Assembly (NCBI GenBank): GCA_949358305.1
Contig: OX442314.1
Coordinates: 41,796,581-41,860,580 of the forward strand
Origin: Strigamia acuminata
Taxonomy: Eukaryota > Arthropoda > Chilopoda > Geophilomorpha > Linotaeniidae
DNA: 64,000 nucleotides
Direction: 5' to 3'
Shown: positions 10,141-21,295 of the stretch, piece after piece
How the letters are laid out: every line of letters begins with the position of its first letter
Numbering within the stretch: position 1 is the stretch's first letter
Translations under genes and position numbers: made by a program
Notes under the pieces: generated by a model
What the model was told of the DNA's origin: nothing
Database searches by the model: none
What the model saw: only the letters and a program-made list of their open reading frames with translations

Positions 10141-12007
10141 GAAAAACATAATGATGTAGAATATTTTAAAGAAATATTAAAATTTTACCTGTGGTAATAA
10201 ACAATTGCTGCAGTTTCCTGTTGAAATTTCAAAGTAGGTAGAAAAATAGGTCAAGATTTTAATCCCTTTCCTTTCCTTAGTCATGTCAACCAATAAAAAT
10301 GCTCGAGGAGAACAATGTTAAAAAATAGGGACAAGTATGTCACATCTGCTGAGCATATGTGGCTTGTGACTATGTGTGAGAGAGGTCAAGTAAAAGATAA
10401 AAATGTCGCTTACCATCACATGCTTATCAATATTTTTCATACAACATTTATTTTTTAGCATTTTTATTATGAATCTAATAAATTTTGCTAAAAATAAACA
10501 TTAAAGTCAAATATTTATGGATGCTAAGAAACTAAATGAATGTTTTTAAATTGATTTAGCTAATAAAAAGCATAGTAACTCAAGTAATAACACAAATAAA
10601 GTAATAAAATCAACATTGCCAGGGCCACTGAGAGTGGATTCGGACCCTGATTAAATCAAATTTTTGGGTTTCTACCAGCTAAAATTCACCAAATCTACAT
10701 GGCAATGAGAAAAAAGTTCGAAATTTGCAATAAAAATCTTACATGTTTTCAGCTAAATAATAGTTACATTTAAGTTTTGGACGGAATTTCGTTAAAATTT
10801 AGCAAATTCCGATGAGATTTTGCAATTTTGGAAAATTTTGATGATTTTTGATGGACTTTACCGATTTTCGGTGAAATTTTGTGATTTTCATCGAAAACTA
10901 TTCAGAAAACGCTAATTTTTATAAAAATTCATTCGATAATCACTAAATTTCATCGAAAACTATTTAAAGAGTGCTATTTTTTAAGTGTTTTAAATGTTTG
11001 TGTTTGCCGCTCACGTGTATTTGGTTCATGTCTATGTTTTTTAAATGTTTGTATTTTTAATTTTGTATCTCAGACTCTGCCTGCAGACGACGGTTATTAC
11101 AAACTGATATGCCACATTCATATCCATATGAACAAATACTGTAGCAACAGTCAACAGGTCAACAGCTTATCAATAACAAAAAATCATATTTAGCATCGTC
11201 AATTTGTACAAATTGGCAATACGCTCTGGTTGCATTAAAAAATAAATGTTTCAAGTGTTTTAGGTGTATGTGTTTTTGTTTTGAATGTTAAAGAATACAA
11301 AATACAAAATATTAAAATATAAAAACATTTAAAACAACACTTTCTAAATGCAGCTGCTATTTAGCTGCAAAAACGGATTTTTTTATTGCAAATTGCGAAC
11401 TTTTTTCGTAAAAATAAATTAAAATAAACCGTTTGTTTCATTTTAAAAAGTGGAACTTAGTACAATCACTGTTGATCTTTCTACAAGATTCTCCGGTGCA
11501 CAAACGAGTGAAAATTTTAAGATGTTATTGCAACTGCAAATAGCAAAAATTACTTTTCTTCCCATTCGTTTTCAAAATCACGTCGATTACTATCATATAA
11601 ATGTTGCAGCGTTTCTTTCTGTAGCAGTTCTCTATCAGGTGCTGGAGTTTGTAGAATCTGAGGGAGGTCAGTAAACCAAAAATGTGAATATTATCACTTT
11701 CAAATCCATATCGTTTTTATTTATTTAAAAAAAAAACCAACACATTTTCGAATTAATAATTAAAAACCGTACATTCGGGTTTGAGGTGGATTTTTTATTG
11801 TTTTATTGTCGGTACGAAAAAAAATAAAATTAAGAAAAAAAAAATATTTTATTTGTTTATTTATTTTATTTTGAGGATTTCTGTTTTTTCTTGCGTGCTC
11901 TGCTGGTTGTGTGTAATACATGTCAACATACAAGTAGATAACACGGCATTTATGGAGAAATCCAAGTGCAACGTTCAATTATTACTCTCTATGTACATAA
12001 AAGTTTT
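10141..12007. other. AT-rich interior of the inverted-repeat element, no gene seen
   Basis: There are low-complexity stretches and further degenerate repeats near 10800-10980. Short ORFs at 11450-11674 and 11781-12014 have no recognisable domain and biased composition. Confidence 0.6.
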
Positions 12008-12150
12008 AGATTGAATTAGAACTTTCTAGAATGTGTTGGGCGGAATGCACACTATATGCTTCACTGATTATGTGGGGGTAAAAGTGTGGGGAATGACCTA
12101 CACACCTGTAGCCTAAGGCATTCAATGGGATGCTAATCTGTTCTTGACCA
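12008..12150. repeat. Extra internal copy of the right inverted-repeat segment
   Basis: The stretch GAACTTTCTAGAATGTGTTGGGCGGAATG through GGGATGCTAATCTGTT is a diverged direct copy of the segment at about 12600-12725. It suggests a truncated related element inserted here or an internal duplication. Confidence 0.7.
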
Positions 12151-12899
12151 CATAGTTTTCATCTGATGTTTAAGTTTTATTAAATAACTACTTGCTCAAT
12201 CTTTCTCCTGGCTTCAATACTCCAATTAATTCCAACTTATTGGTCAACTCCTATTGACTGGAAATAGATTTTATAAACATATAGTTTAGTTGTGAATGAT
12301 ATATCCACCAAAACTGAACCTAATTTTCCATTCCAACATAAAGTTTTATTTCAGCAACAGATTTTGTGTAAACTATTGATTCATACGAGGTATAATATTT
12401 AATTACATTCCGTTTAAAATAATTGCATTGTCTTTATTACAGTCTGTATTAATTAATTAATTAATAAGTTTTTTTGTTGAAAAGATTATCAGAAAAGTTA
12501 TTAATTGGTAAACACCGATTATTTATGCAAAAAAAATTCGTTTTATGCAGTAAAAAATATAAAAATATTGTAAAGCTTCAAATAAATGCCTAGATTGAAT
12601 AGAACTTTCTAGAATGTGTTGGACGGAATGGCAGCTGCACGTCACTGATTACGTGGGAAAAATAGTGTGGGGAATGACCTGCACACATGTAGCCTGAGGT
12701 GTCCAATGGGATGCTAATCTGTTTCCATACTGTGTTTGTTTACACTCGACAGCCTCATTTTGAATCAAGGGTGACGTCATTGGTAAACACTGCCATTCCA
12801 GCTCAATTATTTTGCTAATTAAACAATTTAGATATCTGCCATTATTTTAAAATAAATCATACTTGTCTTGATATTACTGACTTTTTTAAATATATTTTT

Positions 12900-13100
12900 A
12901 GATCACAAAACATTTTTAATTCACATAGCTTATTTGTTATGGCAAGTATAGCAGTAATAACAGAAGGAAATGCATTCATTGCGGAATAACTTATTCAAGA
13001 AGTCATTATTATGATCACATTCAACTTTGTCAGCAACAAGGATCTTCTCACAGTGTTGAAAGCTTAAGTTTATTTGAAAAAATATTGCAAGTTCCATGAA
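12900..13100 (+). pseudogene. Zinc-finger remnant, probably from a DNA transposon
   Basis: The reading frame around 12963-13100 gives KCIHCGITYSRSHYYDHIQL followed by Cys. This C-x2-C...H-x3-H pattern resembles the DNA-binding fingers at the N-terminus of transposases. It is preceded by a possible acceptor (TTTTTAG) and ends after about 45 codons. No transposase core follows. Confidence 0.35.
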
Positions 13101-13610
13101 TCAAATTGGACATATTCAAACACATGATCTTTTTTCAGATATAGACACTTGAAGAAATACCACAATTTTTTTTATGCTTAAAATGATATATAATGTTCTA
13201 AATAAAATTATATCACAAAGTAGAAATTATAATTGTTTAACTGAAATGTAATAGTTTATATTCTTTATTAGTAGAATCTGTATAGTATTCATATAAAACA
13301 AGAATAAATTTTATTTATTTTTGTGCATCACTATAAATAAGAAAGATGAAAACAGCAATGTGTCAATAATAATTGCATTTATACAATGTTTATGAATGAA
13401 TACTGTAGAAAAAATGCATTAGTTTGAATTAATTTGAATTATAAATTATATTTCGAAAAAGAAAAAAAAATTCCACAAATTCATGGAATTTTTTTATCTT
13501 CATAAATTTCAACAAATTGCTATATTCGATTTAGATAGATAGATACGTTCATTTGGATGTTGTTATCAGTTTCCATACAATTTTTATGCCAATAAATGAA
13601 TAAAGTATAA
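13101..13610. other. No gene seen
   Basis: AT-rich sequence with poly(A)/poly(T) runs. I see no ORF or repeat structure worth naming. Confidence 0.5.
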
Positions 13611-15194
13611 TTACTTTATATTTCCATGAAATTTACAATATATTTTATAAATAAACAAAAAAGTTGTAAATTTGAAGTAAAGTCCATGTTTAGCAATGAA
13701 ATTTAACATGCGTGTCACTTCAACTTTACAAACAAAGCGAAATATAGAATTTAACAAGAAATTTACAAACTTTTTTTTTTGTAAATCTGTAATTTCAAGC
13801 AGTGGAGCGTGCAGAAAATTCACGGCACGAGAATGATTAGGTTTTTTATTGATTGTTAGAGTTCCGCCCGCCTCGCTACACCACGACATGTTTTCACCAT
13901 CTCGAAATGAGGTCCCGAGCAGCATTTCATACGGCGTTTCCTCTAACACTGCGATGTTGTTCACTGAATACTGTTCGTTCCCTACGGTTATATTCACGTC
14001 TGTATATCCGATGGGCACTGCGCTTCCGTTGAGCCCATTCACGTAGTTGTTTGCAGCATTCGGACAAATTTGCGTCTTGTCGGTAATGCAGCTACCCCGT
14101 ATCAAGCACACGTTCGCCCCTTGGTCGAAGATTGTCTCCACCCTGCGTTGCGCCTCTTCCACGTAAACGTCGGCTATGGAAAATCCTGTGCTGGGGTATT
14201 TTGACTGGAAAGTGCACAATACCGTCGCCGGCGTGGTCTTAGCCGTGCGGGTGTCGGGCTGCGAACATTTAAACGAGGTGTGGCCCCATTCTTGGCACCT
14301 GTAGCACTGCGTCTTCGCGAGATCGTCCCCTCTCCGATAGTCGTCCGGGTTCGAACGCGCTGCACTTGCCCCTCCGCGAGCGGCGCCGCCGCGCTTGAAC
14401 TGGCTGAGCGCCTGGCCGCGTCCGGCGTCTTTTCGCTCATCCAGGACGGGAGAGCACGACTCGTCGCGTCTCGACCCGGTCGTCGCCCCGGTCGGCCTTT
14501 TATCGAGCTGCCGCACGTATTCGATGACGTCCGGAATCGACCAATATTGTAGCGTGTGCAGTGCGATGCGGGTCTGCATATTCCAAACGCCCTCGATCAT
14601 CATTAGCACGATGTCCCTCGTGGTCAGCTGGAAGTCCCGTTTCGTGGACTCGATCAGCGCGAATTTGGCGGCCGCGTATTTTGCCAGCGTCTCGCCACGC
14701 TCCTGCTTCCTGGCCGCCATGCGAGTTTGCCACTCCGCCCAGCTTTCGTTTGCGCCCAGAAATGTCGTAATGGACTCCACCCAGTCCGACCAGTTGTCGA
14801 TCTGGCTCCCCTGCAGCACGTACCAGTCCAGGGCGTGACCCTTGAGTAAACCGTTCGCGTACACCAGCTTCGACTGAGCGGACCAATTCCCCAAAGCGGC
14901 CGCGTTGTCCAAAAGCCGAATAAACTGTCGCACGTCGTCCGTCTCGTTCCCGAAAAACGGCGACAGGTTTCTTGCCGTATTCGCCTCGTGCGTTATTAGT
15001 AATTGGACCTTACTGCCCTGATTTCGAAAGACACTCACCACTGCAGAGCTGTCTGAATGGAATAAAACTTGTTTTTTGCCTTGAAAAGGGTCAAAGACCT
15101 TCCAAGCGACCCATAAGGCCAATAATTCTTTTATATTTATGTGTAAAAGGTTTTCTTCGGCACTCCACTGACCATAGGTGTAAGAGAGTCCCAA
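13611..15194 (-). CDS. Chimeric ORF: DIRS-like RNase H end fused to a Gypsy-type Gag-protease
   Basis: The 527-codon frame is open. Residues 1-65 are the end of a DIRS/YR-type RNase H (YGQWSAEENLLHIN, then LFHSDSSAVVSVF). From about residue 75 the sequence is a Gypsy Gag: a capsid-like part (LKGHALDWYVLQG, then W.DWVES), an Arg/Gly-rich linker, and a CCHC knuckle (CYRCQEWGHTSFKC). A retropepsin-like segment follows with IFDQGANVCLI, so the usual Ser/Thr of the D-S/T-G triad is Gln, which should inactivate it. No reverse transcriptase follows, and the last 60 codons look like AT-rich read-through. The Gag part is GC-rich against AT-rich surroundings. It could be a truncated element or a co-opted gag. 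Confidence 0.6.
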   Translation of the reverse strand: MGLSYTYGQWSAEENLLHINIKELLALWVAWKVFDPFQGKKQVLFHSDSSAVVSVFRNQGSKVQLLITHEANTARNLSPFFGNETDDVRQFIRLLDNAAALGNWSAQSKLVYANGLLKGHALDWYVLQGSQIDNWSDWVESITTFLGANESWAEWQTRMAARKQERGETLAKYAAAKFALIESTKRDFQLTTRDIVLMMIEGVWNMQTRIALHTLQYWSIPDVIEYVRQLDKRPTGATTGSRRDESCSPVLDERKDAGRGQALSQFKRGGAARGGASAARSNPDDYRRGDDLAKTQCYRCQEWGHTSFKCSQPDTRTAKTTPATVLCTFQSKYPSTGFSIADVYVEEAQRRVETIFDQGANVCLIRGSCITDKTQICPNAANNYVNGLNGSAVPIGYTDVNITVGNEQYSVNNIAVLEETPYEMLLGTSFRDGENMSWCSEAGGTLTINKKPNHSRAVNFLHAPLLEITDLQKKKFVNFLLNSIFRFVCKVEVTRMLNFIAKHGLYFKFTTFLFIYKIYCKFHGNIK

Positions 15195-15335
15195 CTAGCT
15201 TCCCAACCCAAATTAGAAGCATCTGTAAAAATTTCAGTATCCACGTCGCGGCGGATCAAACTCTTTGGCAAATACATATTGGGATTTGTCCACTTGGCTA
15301 ATTCAGATTTTATATCGGGATAGTTTTGTACCAGC

Positions 15336-16629
15336 TGTTGCGATCCTCCGGGATTTCTGCTCTAAACAAATACTTACCTTGTTGTGAGCGGTCCGCAAGT
15401 GAGATGCCGTCTATAGGCCTTATACTCGGCTGCCTGTGTGGTGTGTCTAGGGGTAATTTTATGAAAGGAAAACGACAGTTTGAATTGAATAAAATACAAA
15501 TATGTTTTATTGGTGCGAAAATTACAATATATTGCGAATGAAATATAAAGGGAGAATTTAATGAAAGATTTAATTAAATTAGCGGTTAAAACCAGGGAGA
15601 AAAAGAGAGAGAGAGTGGGAAATGAGACTCACTCAAAACAAAGGAAAGCGCGCAAACAACGACGGTTGATCGCTGGGCGCGAGTATTTGGCGCGCAACAA
15701 ACGGCTGCTTGTTGCGCTCGGAAAATGGCGAGTCGGACTCGCCTGAGAAATATTATTTCTCGCTGAAAAACAATGACTTTCTATCTGTAAACTCTGGAGT
15801 AAAGCTCGCAGGTGGTTTACAGATATCGGCGAAGGTTCTCCTCGAGAACGATGGCGATAATACAGTGAACTCCGGAGTGAAGCTCGCAGGTGGTTCACTG
15901 TCTTCTCACGATGGTTGACGGCGACGGTTCGCTCGAACGGCGGAGGCGAGTCACGGAACAAGTCAACGGGACTCGACGGCGGCAGTGAGCTGGTTTTCTC
16001 GAGCGTTACTCGAGATTCGCATTCTGAACGCAAATGTGGCTGGTTCCACCGAATTTATTCAGTGGAAACAGCAATGTCTCTTAACTCACCAAAACGTATA
16101 AACCCGGTCAGCACTTGGAATCTTTTTGTTTGAAGTTCTTCAGTGATGATCATTTGGGTTGTTGTTGTTGGTGTGTATGTGTCAAGAGTGGGCCAAACCG
16201 CCAAAATTTGGGGTTTTATGCACTCTCGAAATCTGCGCACTAAATATGTGCAGATTACTAATTTTGGCACAACAAAGGATTTTGTTGCGCCAAAAGCCGT
16301 TATTATTGCACCATAACCGTTGGCTATGAGAAGGGTGGAGTGTGCCGAGCAGACTTCAAACATGCGCAGCGGATGCTGCGCAGACAGCGTAATTTTAGTG
16401 AAACAAAGCATTTTTGCCTCACTAAGCAGTTAATTAGCGCCTCACCCCACATAATATTGGGGTGAACCGTGTTAGGGGAGTTTTTTCTCCCCTAAATTAT
16501 GTAATTGTTTGGCGTGTGCCAAACACAAATATTACCAAAATAAAATGTAAAATACAACTTCTTCCGTGGTGACTTTTTTATTAAGCAAAAACACTTTGAA
16601 TAAAATAAAAGTGACTCAGGGTCACCACA
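15336..16629 (-). repeat. Solo LTR, family 2, minus orientation, with 4 bp target duplication
   Basis: In its own sense the LTR starts TGTGGTGACCCTGAGTCAC (16629 downward) and ends GGAGGATCGCAACA (15336). It is flanked by CAGC at 15332-15335 and 16630-16633. It is about 1,294 bp. Near its 3' end is a strong splice donor (ACAAG/GTAAGTATTTG). There are hairpins at 15782-15901, and two perfect small hairpins (CACCCCA..TGGGGTG and AGGGGAG..CTCCCCT) near 16440-16495. There is no internal retroelement sequence, so it is a recombination product. Confidence 0.9.
15782..15901 (-). other. Two hairpins of the solo LTR with a GAG..CTC apex
   Basis: Stems at 15782-15792/15815-15825 (11 bp) and 15862-15870/15893-15901 (9 bp) enclose 22-base apices. 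In LTR sense one apex reads CACCTGCGAGCTTCACTCCG. Its core (CGAGCTTCACTC) matches the apical motif of LTR family 1, although the stems differ. Confidence 0.75.
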
Positions 16630-17047
16630 CAGCAAACTGTAATTGTGATTACGCAAAATCAGTTGTCCCGTCTTGAAGGTCTCTAATGGTTTTATATTCC
16701 AATAACCATGGAAAAGAGCCGGTTCGGCGGAAACCAAATTTTTGATAAACACGGCCAAATCTTGAGTAGAAAACGTTTCCAAAGCAAGTAAACGCGACGC
16801 CAAGGAGGTAATTTTAACTATCTTCTTTTACGGAAGTAAAACTTCCATTTTCTTCGAGTCCAAAGTCAATTTCAAAAATTCCATTCTCGTTTTTTGAAAA
16901 AATTTTGATTTTTTTCAATTTCTTCCCCCTCGCCCCTCCAACATACGGAATATGTATTCAGGTATAAAAAGTAATTCAATGAAAGAAAAAGTGAATATAC
17001 AGTTGAAAACACCACATGTCTTAAAATGCGATTGAACACAACAAAGT

Positions 17048-17392
17048 TTATGGAAGCACCAAACTTTGGACAAAATCAATAATATCGCTGCAGGCGTTTT
17101 GCGCTTCATTAAAAGAATCCCACAAGAAGATTTCGCAAAGTCCCCCAAGTACGCATTTCGGCAAACACCGGGCACATGACTTCAGTAAAAGTTCTAGCTT
17201 TATAATAGCTTCTAAAATTAGTTTACTTAAGATAAATCCTGGTGTTGCACCTTTTGTGCAGAATGTGCCAATCACTTGTTTCCAACCTTTAAGTAAAGGT
17301 TGAAAAAGAAAAACAAGTGCGTGATCTCCAGGTTGATATTTGTTTGTTTCTACACTGCTGCCATAATCAACAAGTCCTATGAATTTACCCAA
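17048..17392 (-). pseudogene. P-element / THAP9-type transposase fragment
   Basis: The frame contains IGLVDYGSSVETNKYQPGDH, ALVFLFQPLLKGWKQVIGTF and KGATPGFILSKLILEAI. These match the RNase H-like catalytic part of P-element transposases (DYG..V.T, DHALVF.F.PLL, G..PG..L..L.LEA). Only about 80 residues are recognisable, and the C-terminal end runs into unrelated sequence. Confidence 0.7.
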
Positions 17393-17506
17393 GTGTTTTT
17401 TATACTATATAAACGAATATCAATGGTAAGCAACCAGGCAACTTGTTTTTGCCAAGTCCTAAATATGCTAATCAATTGTCTCCATTGATTTGTTGTCCAA
17501 TGATTT

Positions 17507-20052
17507 CTAAAGACAGTAAGACCCGACATTTTTCAATGCAAAGACCGGAACGTTGGTGTGTAATGTATATCTACACTCCAGGCAATAAAACTTCACCTCA
17601 TGAGTAACAATTACACTCCAATGATTACTCTCAAAAACAGGTAGCACAAAAAATCGTACATTTTGTGTAACCGTGGAATCTGGTAGCCATTTTCCCCACT
17701 TTGCTTTTCTCGTATAAACATAAGAATTGAAAGCGTACATAACATTGTTTGAGTATACTTTTAATACTTCGAGATAACTGTCTAGTACATCTCCTTCTAA
17801 ATGCTGTTTTGGCAACAATGTCTGCAATTGTAGAAGTGTAATTGGAACATTGTTTATTTTCAATATACACTCAGTTTTATCTGTCGTTCTCTTCTCCAAC
17901 AGAAACATGTATGGTTTTTCTCCATTTGAATTTTTTATATCCACCCATTCAGGATAAGGATAATTAAGATCCAATAAATCTTCCATTGGCACAACTTTGT
18001 TGGCATTATTGGGAATTGTGGGTGTTATATTTATGGGAACACTCACAGTAGGAAAGAAAATATTTTTCTTTCCTCGTGGTGGTTGTTGGTACACACCTTT
18101 TCTTTTATTACTTCTAGACAATAAACCTTCCATTGGCACAACTTTGTTGGCATTATTGGGAATTGTAGGTTTTATAGTTATTCTGGGAAACAATTGCAAC
18201 GATTGCAAAATAACATTTCTTAAATTTCTTATAAGCTTATATGTCCTCATCATAGTACAAATTTTTGTGTTGTTATTGTTTTTTGTATTGTTATTTAAAA
18301 TTGGTCTAACTTTAGATGTCACATCATCTGCCAATCGTTTGAAAGGTGATTCTCTGTTTGCAAGTAAGGCTTCTTCTTCTGTTTCATCATCATTTATCAC
18401 AAGCTGTGTTAGAATTTATGTCTGTGGCATCTGCAATTTCTGCTGTTTCAAAATTTGTTGAAACAGGTTTGATTCCTAAACAGTTGACTGCCTTTTCCAT
18501 GTGCGAAATGCACTTGGTTAAAATGTGACATTCTGATGGACATAAAAGAATTGTAATGATGCATTCCAGTAGACTCTTATACTCATTAAGAGTAATAGAA
18601 TTCATGCCTGATAAAGTTTTGTTTTTGTCGTTGGCGTGTTTAGTTAAAAAATTATTTTTTAAATAATCTTCCATTGCAATAACTGTTCCTACATCGATAT
18701 TTTTTGTATAATGAGTCCCGTAATCAATTACGATTATTTCGGCGAGGTATCTGGCTTCTACCGTGTTGTTTCGGACGAGAGCTCGGATCACTTGAAAAAA
18801 TCTTTCCTTCATGTCTTCATGCATTCTAGCGTTTGATGTCGCGTCTATGCGATAAATGACTTATCTTATCTGACTTCTGCAGGTGAAGGTTTCGTTTTTG
18901 ACTTGAATACTTTTTATTTCCCGGTAGAAGTTGGAAAAGGTGCACTAAACATGTACAGAAAAGGTTTTTTTTAACTTTTTTTATCCCATATGTTTAAGTG
19001 CTTGCTGACATTTTTCATTACATGACAAGTACCACAATGAATTAAGGTTTTTTCAACTCTGTAGTTAATGCCTTACCCTTCAATATATTAGAACACCTCT
19101 GCAAATATGTGCTGAGCGTTTCTTGATTAAAAATTAATAGTATAGAGTTTATCAGAACTAAGCTTTGATCACAACAAAACATTCTAGGGCTGCATATACT
19201 ATTGTGACCATATAAACGTTTTTCATCATATCTGAATGTATCCAAGAAATGAGTAATCATGTGTCCATTATGCTGACTTGTAACGAGCCTTGCTACAGAA
19301 CATGGCATTGTATTAACCACGTCCAATCGTTTAGTCGACTGTCGTCTAGTCGACTGTCGTCTAGTCGACGCCAGCGACTAAACGATCATTTAGTCGGCAA
19401 AATGTTTAGTCGACAAACGTTTAGTCGACGTTCTTACTTCTGGTCGCCTAGTCGACCAACTCTTAGCTGACGTCTAGTCGACGTTACGCTTAGTCGACGC
19501 ACGTTCAATCGACGTAAATAGCTTGTCTCATCGGTATATAAGCAGTCGTGTGTTGGTCAGTAAATCACCTTGATGGATGACAGGCACAACATGCACGTCT
19601 TAGACTTCTTGCGTGGCATGGCCCATAATTACAAGAAAATGGTCAGGTGCACCACCGAAGCCCAAGAGTAACGCCCATTACAGTTGTATTTTACAAAAAA
19701 ATTGATTTTATTTTTAAGAGTTTTTTTTAGAGGAAAAGTTTTAAAATCCAAAAAAAAGTTGTTTTATTTATCACTTAGTCGACGCCGTTTAGTCTACGCC
19801 GTTTAGTCGACCAGGTCACTTAGTCGTCAAAAATCGTCGACTAAGTGACCTGGTCGACTAAACGGCGTAGACTAAACGGCGTCGAATAGGTGAATTACCT
19901 ATAATAATGGAGTAATAAAATTTTTTATTCTTTTTTCCTGCTATGTTGTGAGCAACATTTCCTGTAGCATCAATAAAAACTGCATCAGTAGCTGCATATT
20001 TGTGGAAAAGTTCAATCCCATAATCAGTCCATGGCTTGTAAAAAAAATCCAT
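17507..20052 (-). pseudogene. Decayed Mutator-like transposase with Ulp1-type protease segment
   Basis: On the minus strand, 20052-19858 encodes the first part of a MULE core (TDAVFIDATGN, then KFYYSIIIGNSP). The frame resumes at 19326 with VARLVTSQHNGHMITHFLDT, then FRYDEKRLYGH and LSTYLQRC. Pieces at 18824-18390 and 18400-17507 follow in other frames. The last contains SNHWSVIVTHE, like the catalytic His region of C48/Ulp1 cysteine proteases found fused to some MULE-type transposases. A segment encoding TIPNNANKVVPMED occurs twice (about 17960 and 18130). A foldback repeat interrupts the core at 19323-19880. Confidence 0.6.
19323..19880. repeat. Foldback-like element built from GTTTAGTCGAC units
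   Basis: Many short units with the SalI-like palindrome GTCGAC (for example CGTTTAGTCGACG) cluster at both ends. About 19775-19886 forms a hairpin with arms of nearly 50 bases around TCAAAAATC. The middle (19520-19760) has no gene. It interrupts the Mutator-like transposase between conserved blocks, so it inserted later. Confidence 0.7.
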
Positions 20053-20088
20053 CTATTTTGGAATTTTTCTTGTTTTCACTATCTATAT

Positions 20089-20827
20089 GGGTTGCTCGAT
20101 CGGCGATGGCGAGTCTCGGAACAAGTCAACGGGACTCGGCGGCGACGGTGAGCGGAGTTTCTCGGGCGTTACCCGAAATTTGTGTTCTGTACGCAAATGT
20201 GGCTGATTCCACTGAATTTATTCAGTGGAAACAGCAATGTCTCTTAACTCACCAAAACGTGTAACCCGGTCAGCACTAGAATCCTTGTGTTTGAAGTTCG
20301 TAGCGATGATCATGTGGGTGTTTGTTGTTGGTGTGTCAGTGTCAAGAGTGGGCCAAACCGCCAAAATTTGGGGTTTTATGCACTCTCGAAATCTGTGCAC
20401 TAAATATGTGCAGATTACTAATTTTGGCACAACAAAGGATTTTGTTGCGCCAAAAGCCGTTATTATTGCACCATAACCGTTGGCTATGGGAAGGGTGGAG
20501 TGTGCCGAGCACACTTCGAACATGCGTGGCGGATGCTGCGCAGACAACGTAATTTAGTGAAACAAAGCATTTTTGCTTCACTAAGCGGTTAATTAACGCC
20601 TCACCCCACATAATATTGGGGTGAACCGTGTTAGGGGAGTTTTTCTCCCCTAAATTATGTAATTGTTTGTGTTAGGGGAGTTTTTCTCCCCTAAATTATG
20701 TAATTGTTTGGCGTGTGCCAAACACAAATATTACAAAATAAAATGTAAACTACAACTTCTTCCGTGGTGACTCTTTTATTAATAATAAACACAGTAAATT
20801 AAATAAAAGTGACTCAGGGTCACCACA
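20089..20827 (-). repeat. 5' half of an LTR family 2 copy (inverted part)
   Basis: It matches the solo LTR from its TGTGGTGACC start (20827 downward) to GAGCAACC near 20089, where similarity stops abruptly. The AGGGGAGTTTTTCTCCCCT segment is duplicated here (about 20630-20705). The missing half is at 22939-23636 on the opposite strand, beginning only about three bases further along the LTR. Confidence 0.85.
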
Positions 20828-21295
20828 AAACTAAATTTATTGCTTTTTATTGTCGAGTTATTTTTATTGGTTGAAAATTAAATTGGAATTCCCCATCATT
20901 CCCCATCATTTAAAAAAAATAATAACAAGTATTTCGACCTACAGAGATGACCTAGAAATGATACTCTTCCGGATTTATTGAGTGAATGACGTAAGTAATT
21001 TATGGTGTCATTTTTATTTCTGCGATATACAGTATAATTTAACCAAAACGTAAAAACCCTAACGTTTGACATTATTTGAACGTCCAATCCTGTGTTTCAT
21101 TTAACTGGCAAGACTAAAACCAGTTTATAAAGTGCCAGAGGGCGATTCCAAACGGAATATAAAAGTGTAACTGGTAAACTGAATCTTTACTATTTGTTGA
21201 GTTTATTGTCACTGACCTCATCCGGGTGCAAAACAAATACTCATTCATCTTATCATTTTTATTTATTTATTTAATTATTTGTTTTCGTTAGCAAA
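20828..21295 (+). promoter_or_regulatory. 5' flank of the UNC-93-like exon 1
   Basis: These 468 bases lie between the LTR and the ATG. They contain a short direct repeat (ATTCCCCATC twice near 20887) and no ORF. A promoter is expected here but no clear core element is seen. Confidence 0.3.

Larger units (their letters stand above)
9087..12854. mobile_element. 3.8 kb element with long terminal inverted repeats
   Basis: The left arm (about 9087-9500) and the right arm (about 12480-12854) are inverted copies over some 375-410 bases, including TATTTTAAAATAATGG at the tip, AAAATGAGGCTGTC inside, and ACTTTCTAGAATGTGTTGG. The interior is AT-rich, has no transposase ORF, and holds tandem repeats. 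It looks like a non-autonomous foldback-type DNA element. A TA target duplication is possible because the tips begin with TA, but this is not certain. Confidence 0.8.
15003..16845 (-). pseudogene. DIRS-like RT/RNase H remnant split by a solo LTR
   Basis: On the minus strand 16845-16630 encodes the end of a DIRS-type reverse transcriptase (LASRLLALETFSTQDLAVF, then LVSAEPALFHGYWNIKPLE). Reading resumes at 15335 with SELAKWTNPN, then LIRRDVDTEIFTDASNLGW of the RNase H. Removing the LTR and one target copy leaves the frame continuous across the site. A stop near 16830 and a one-base shift near 15197 show that this copy is dead. DIRS-like elements use a tyrosine recombinase, which is not found in this window. 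Confidence 0.75.
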
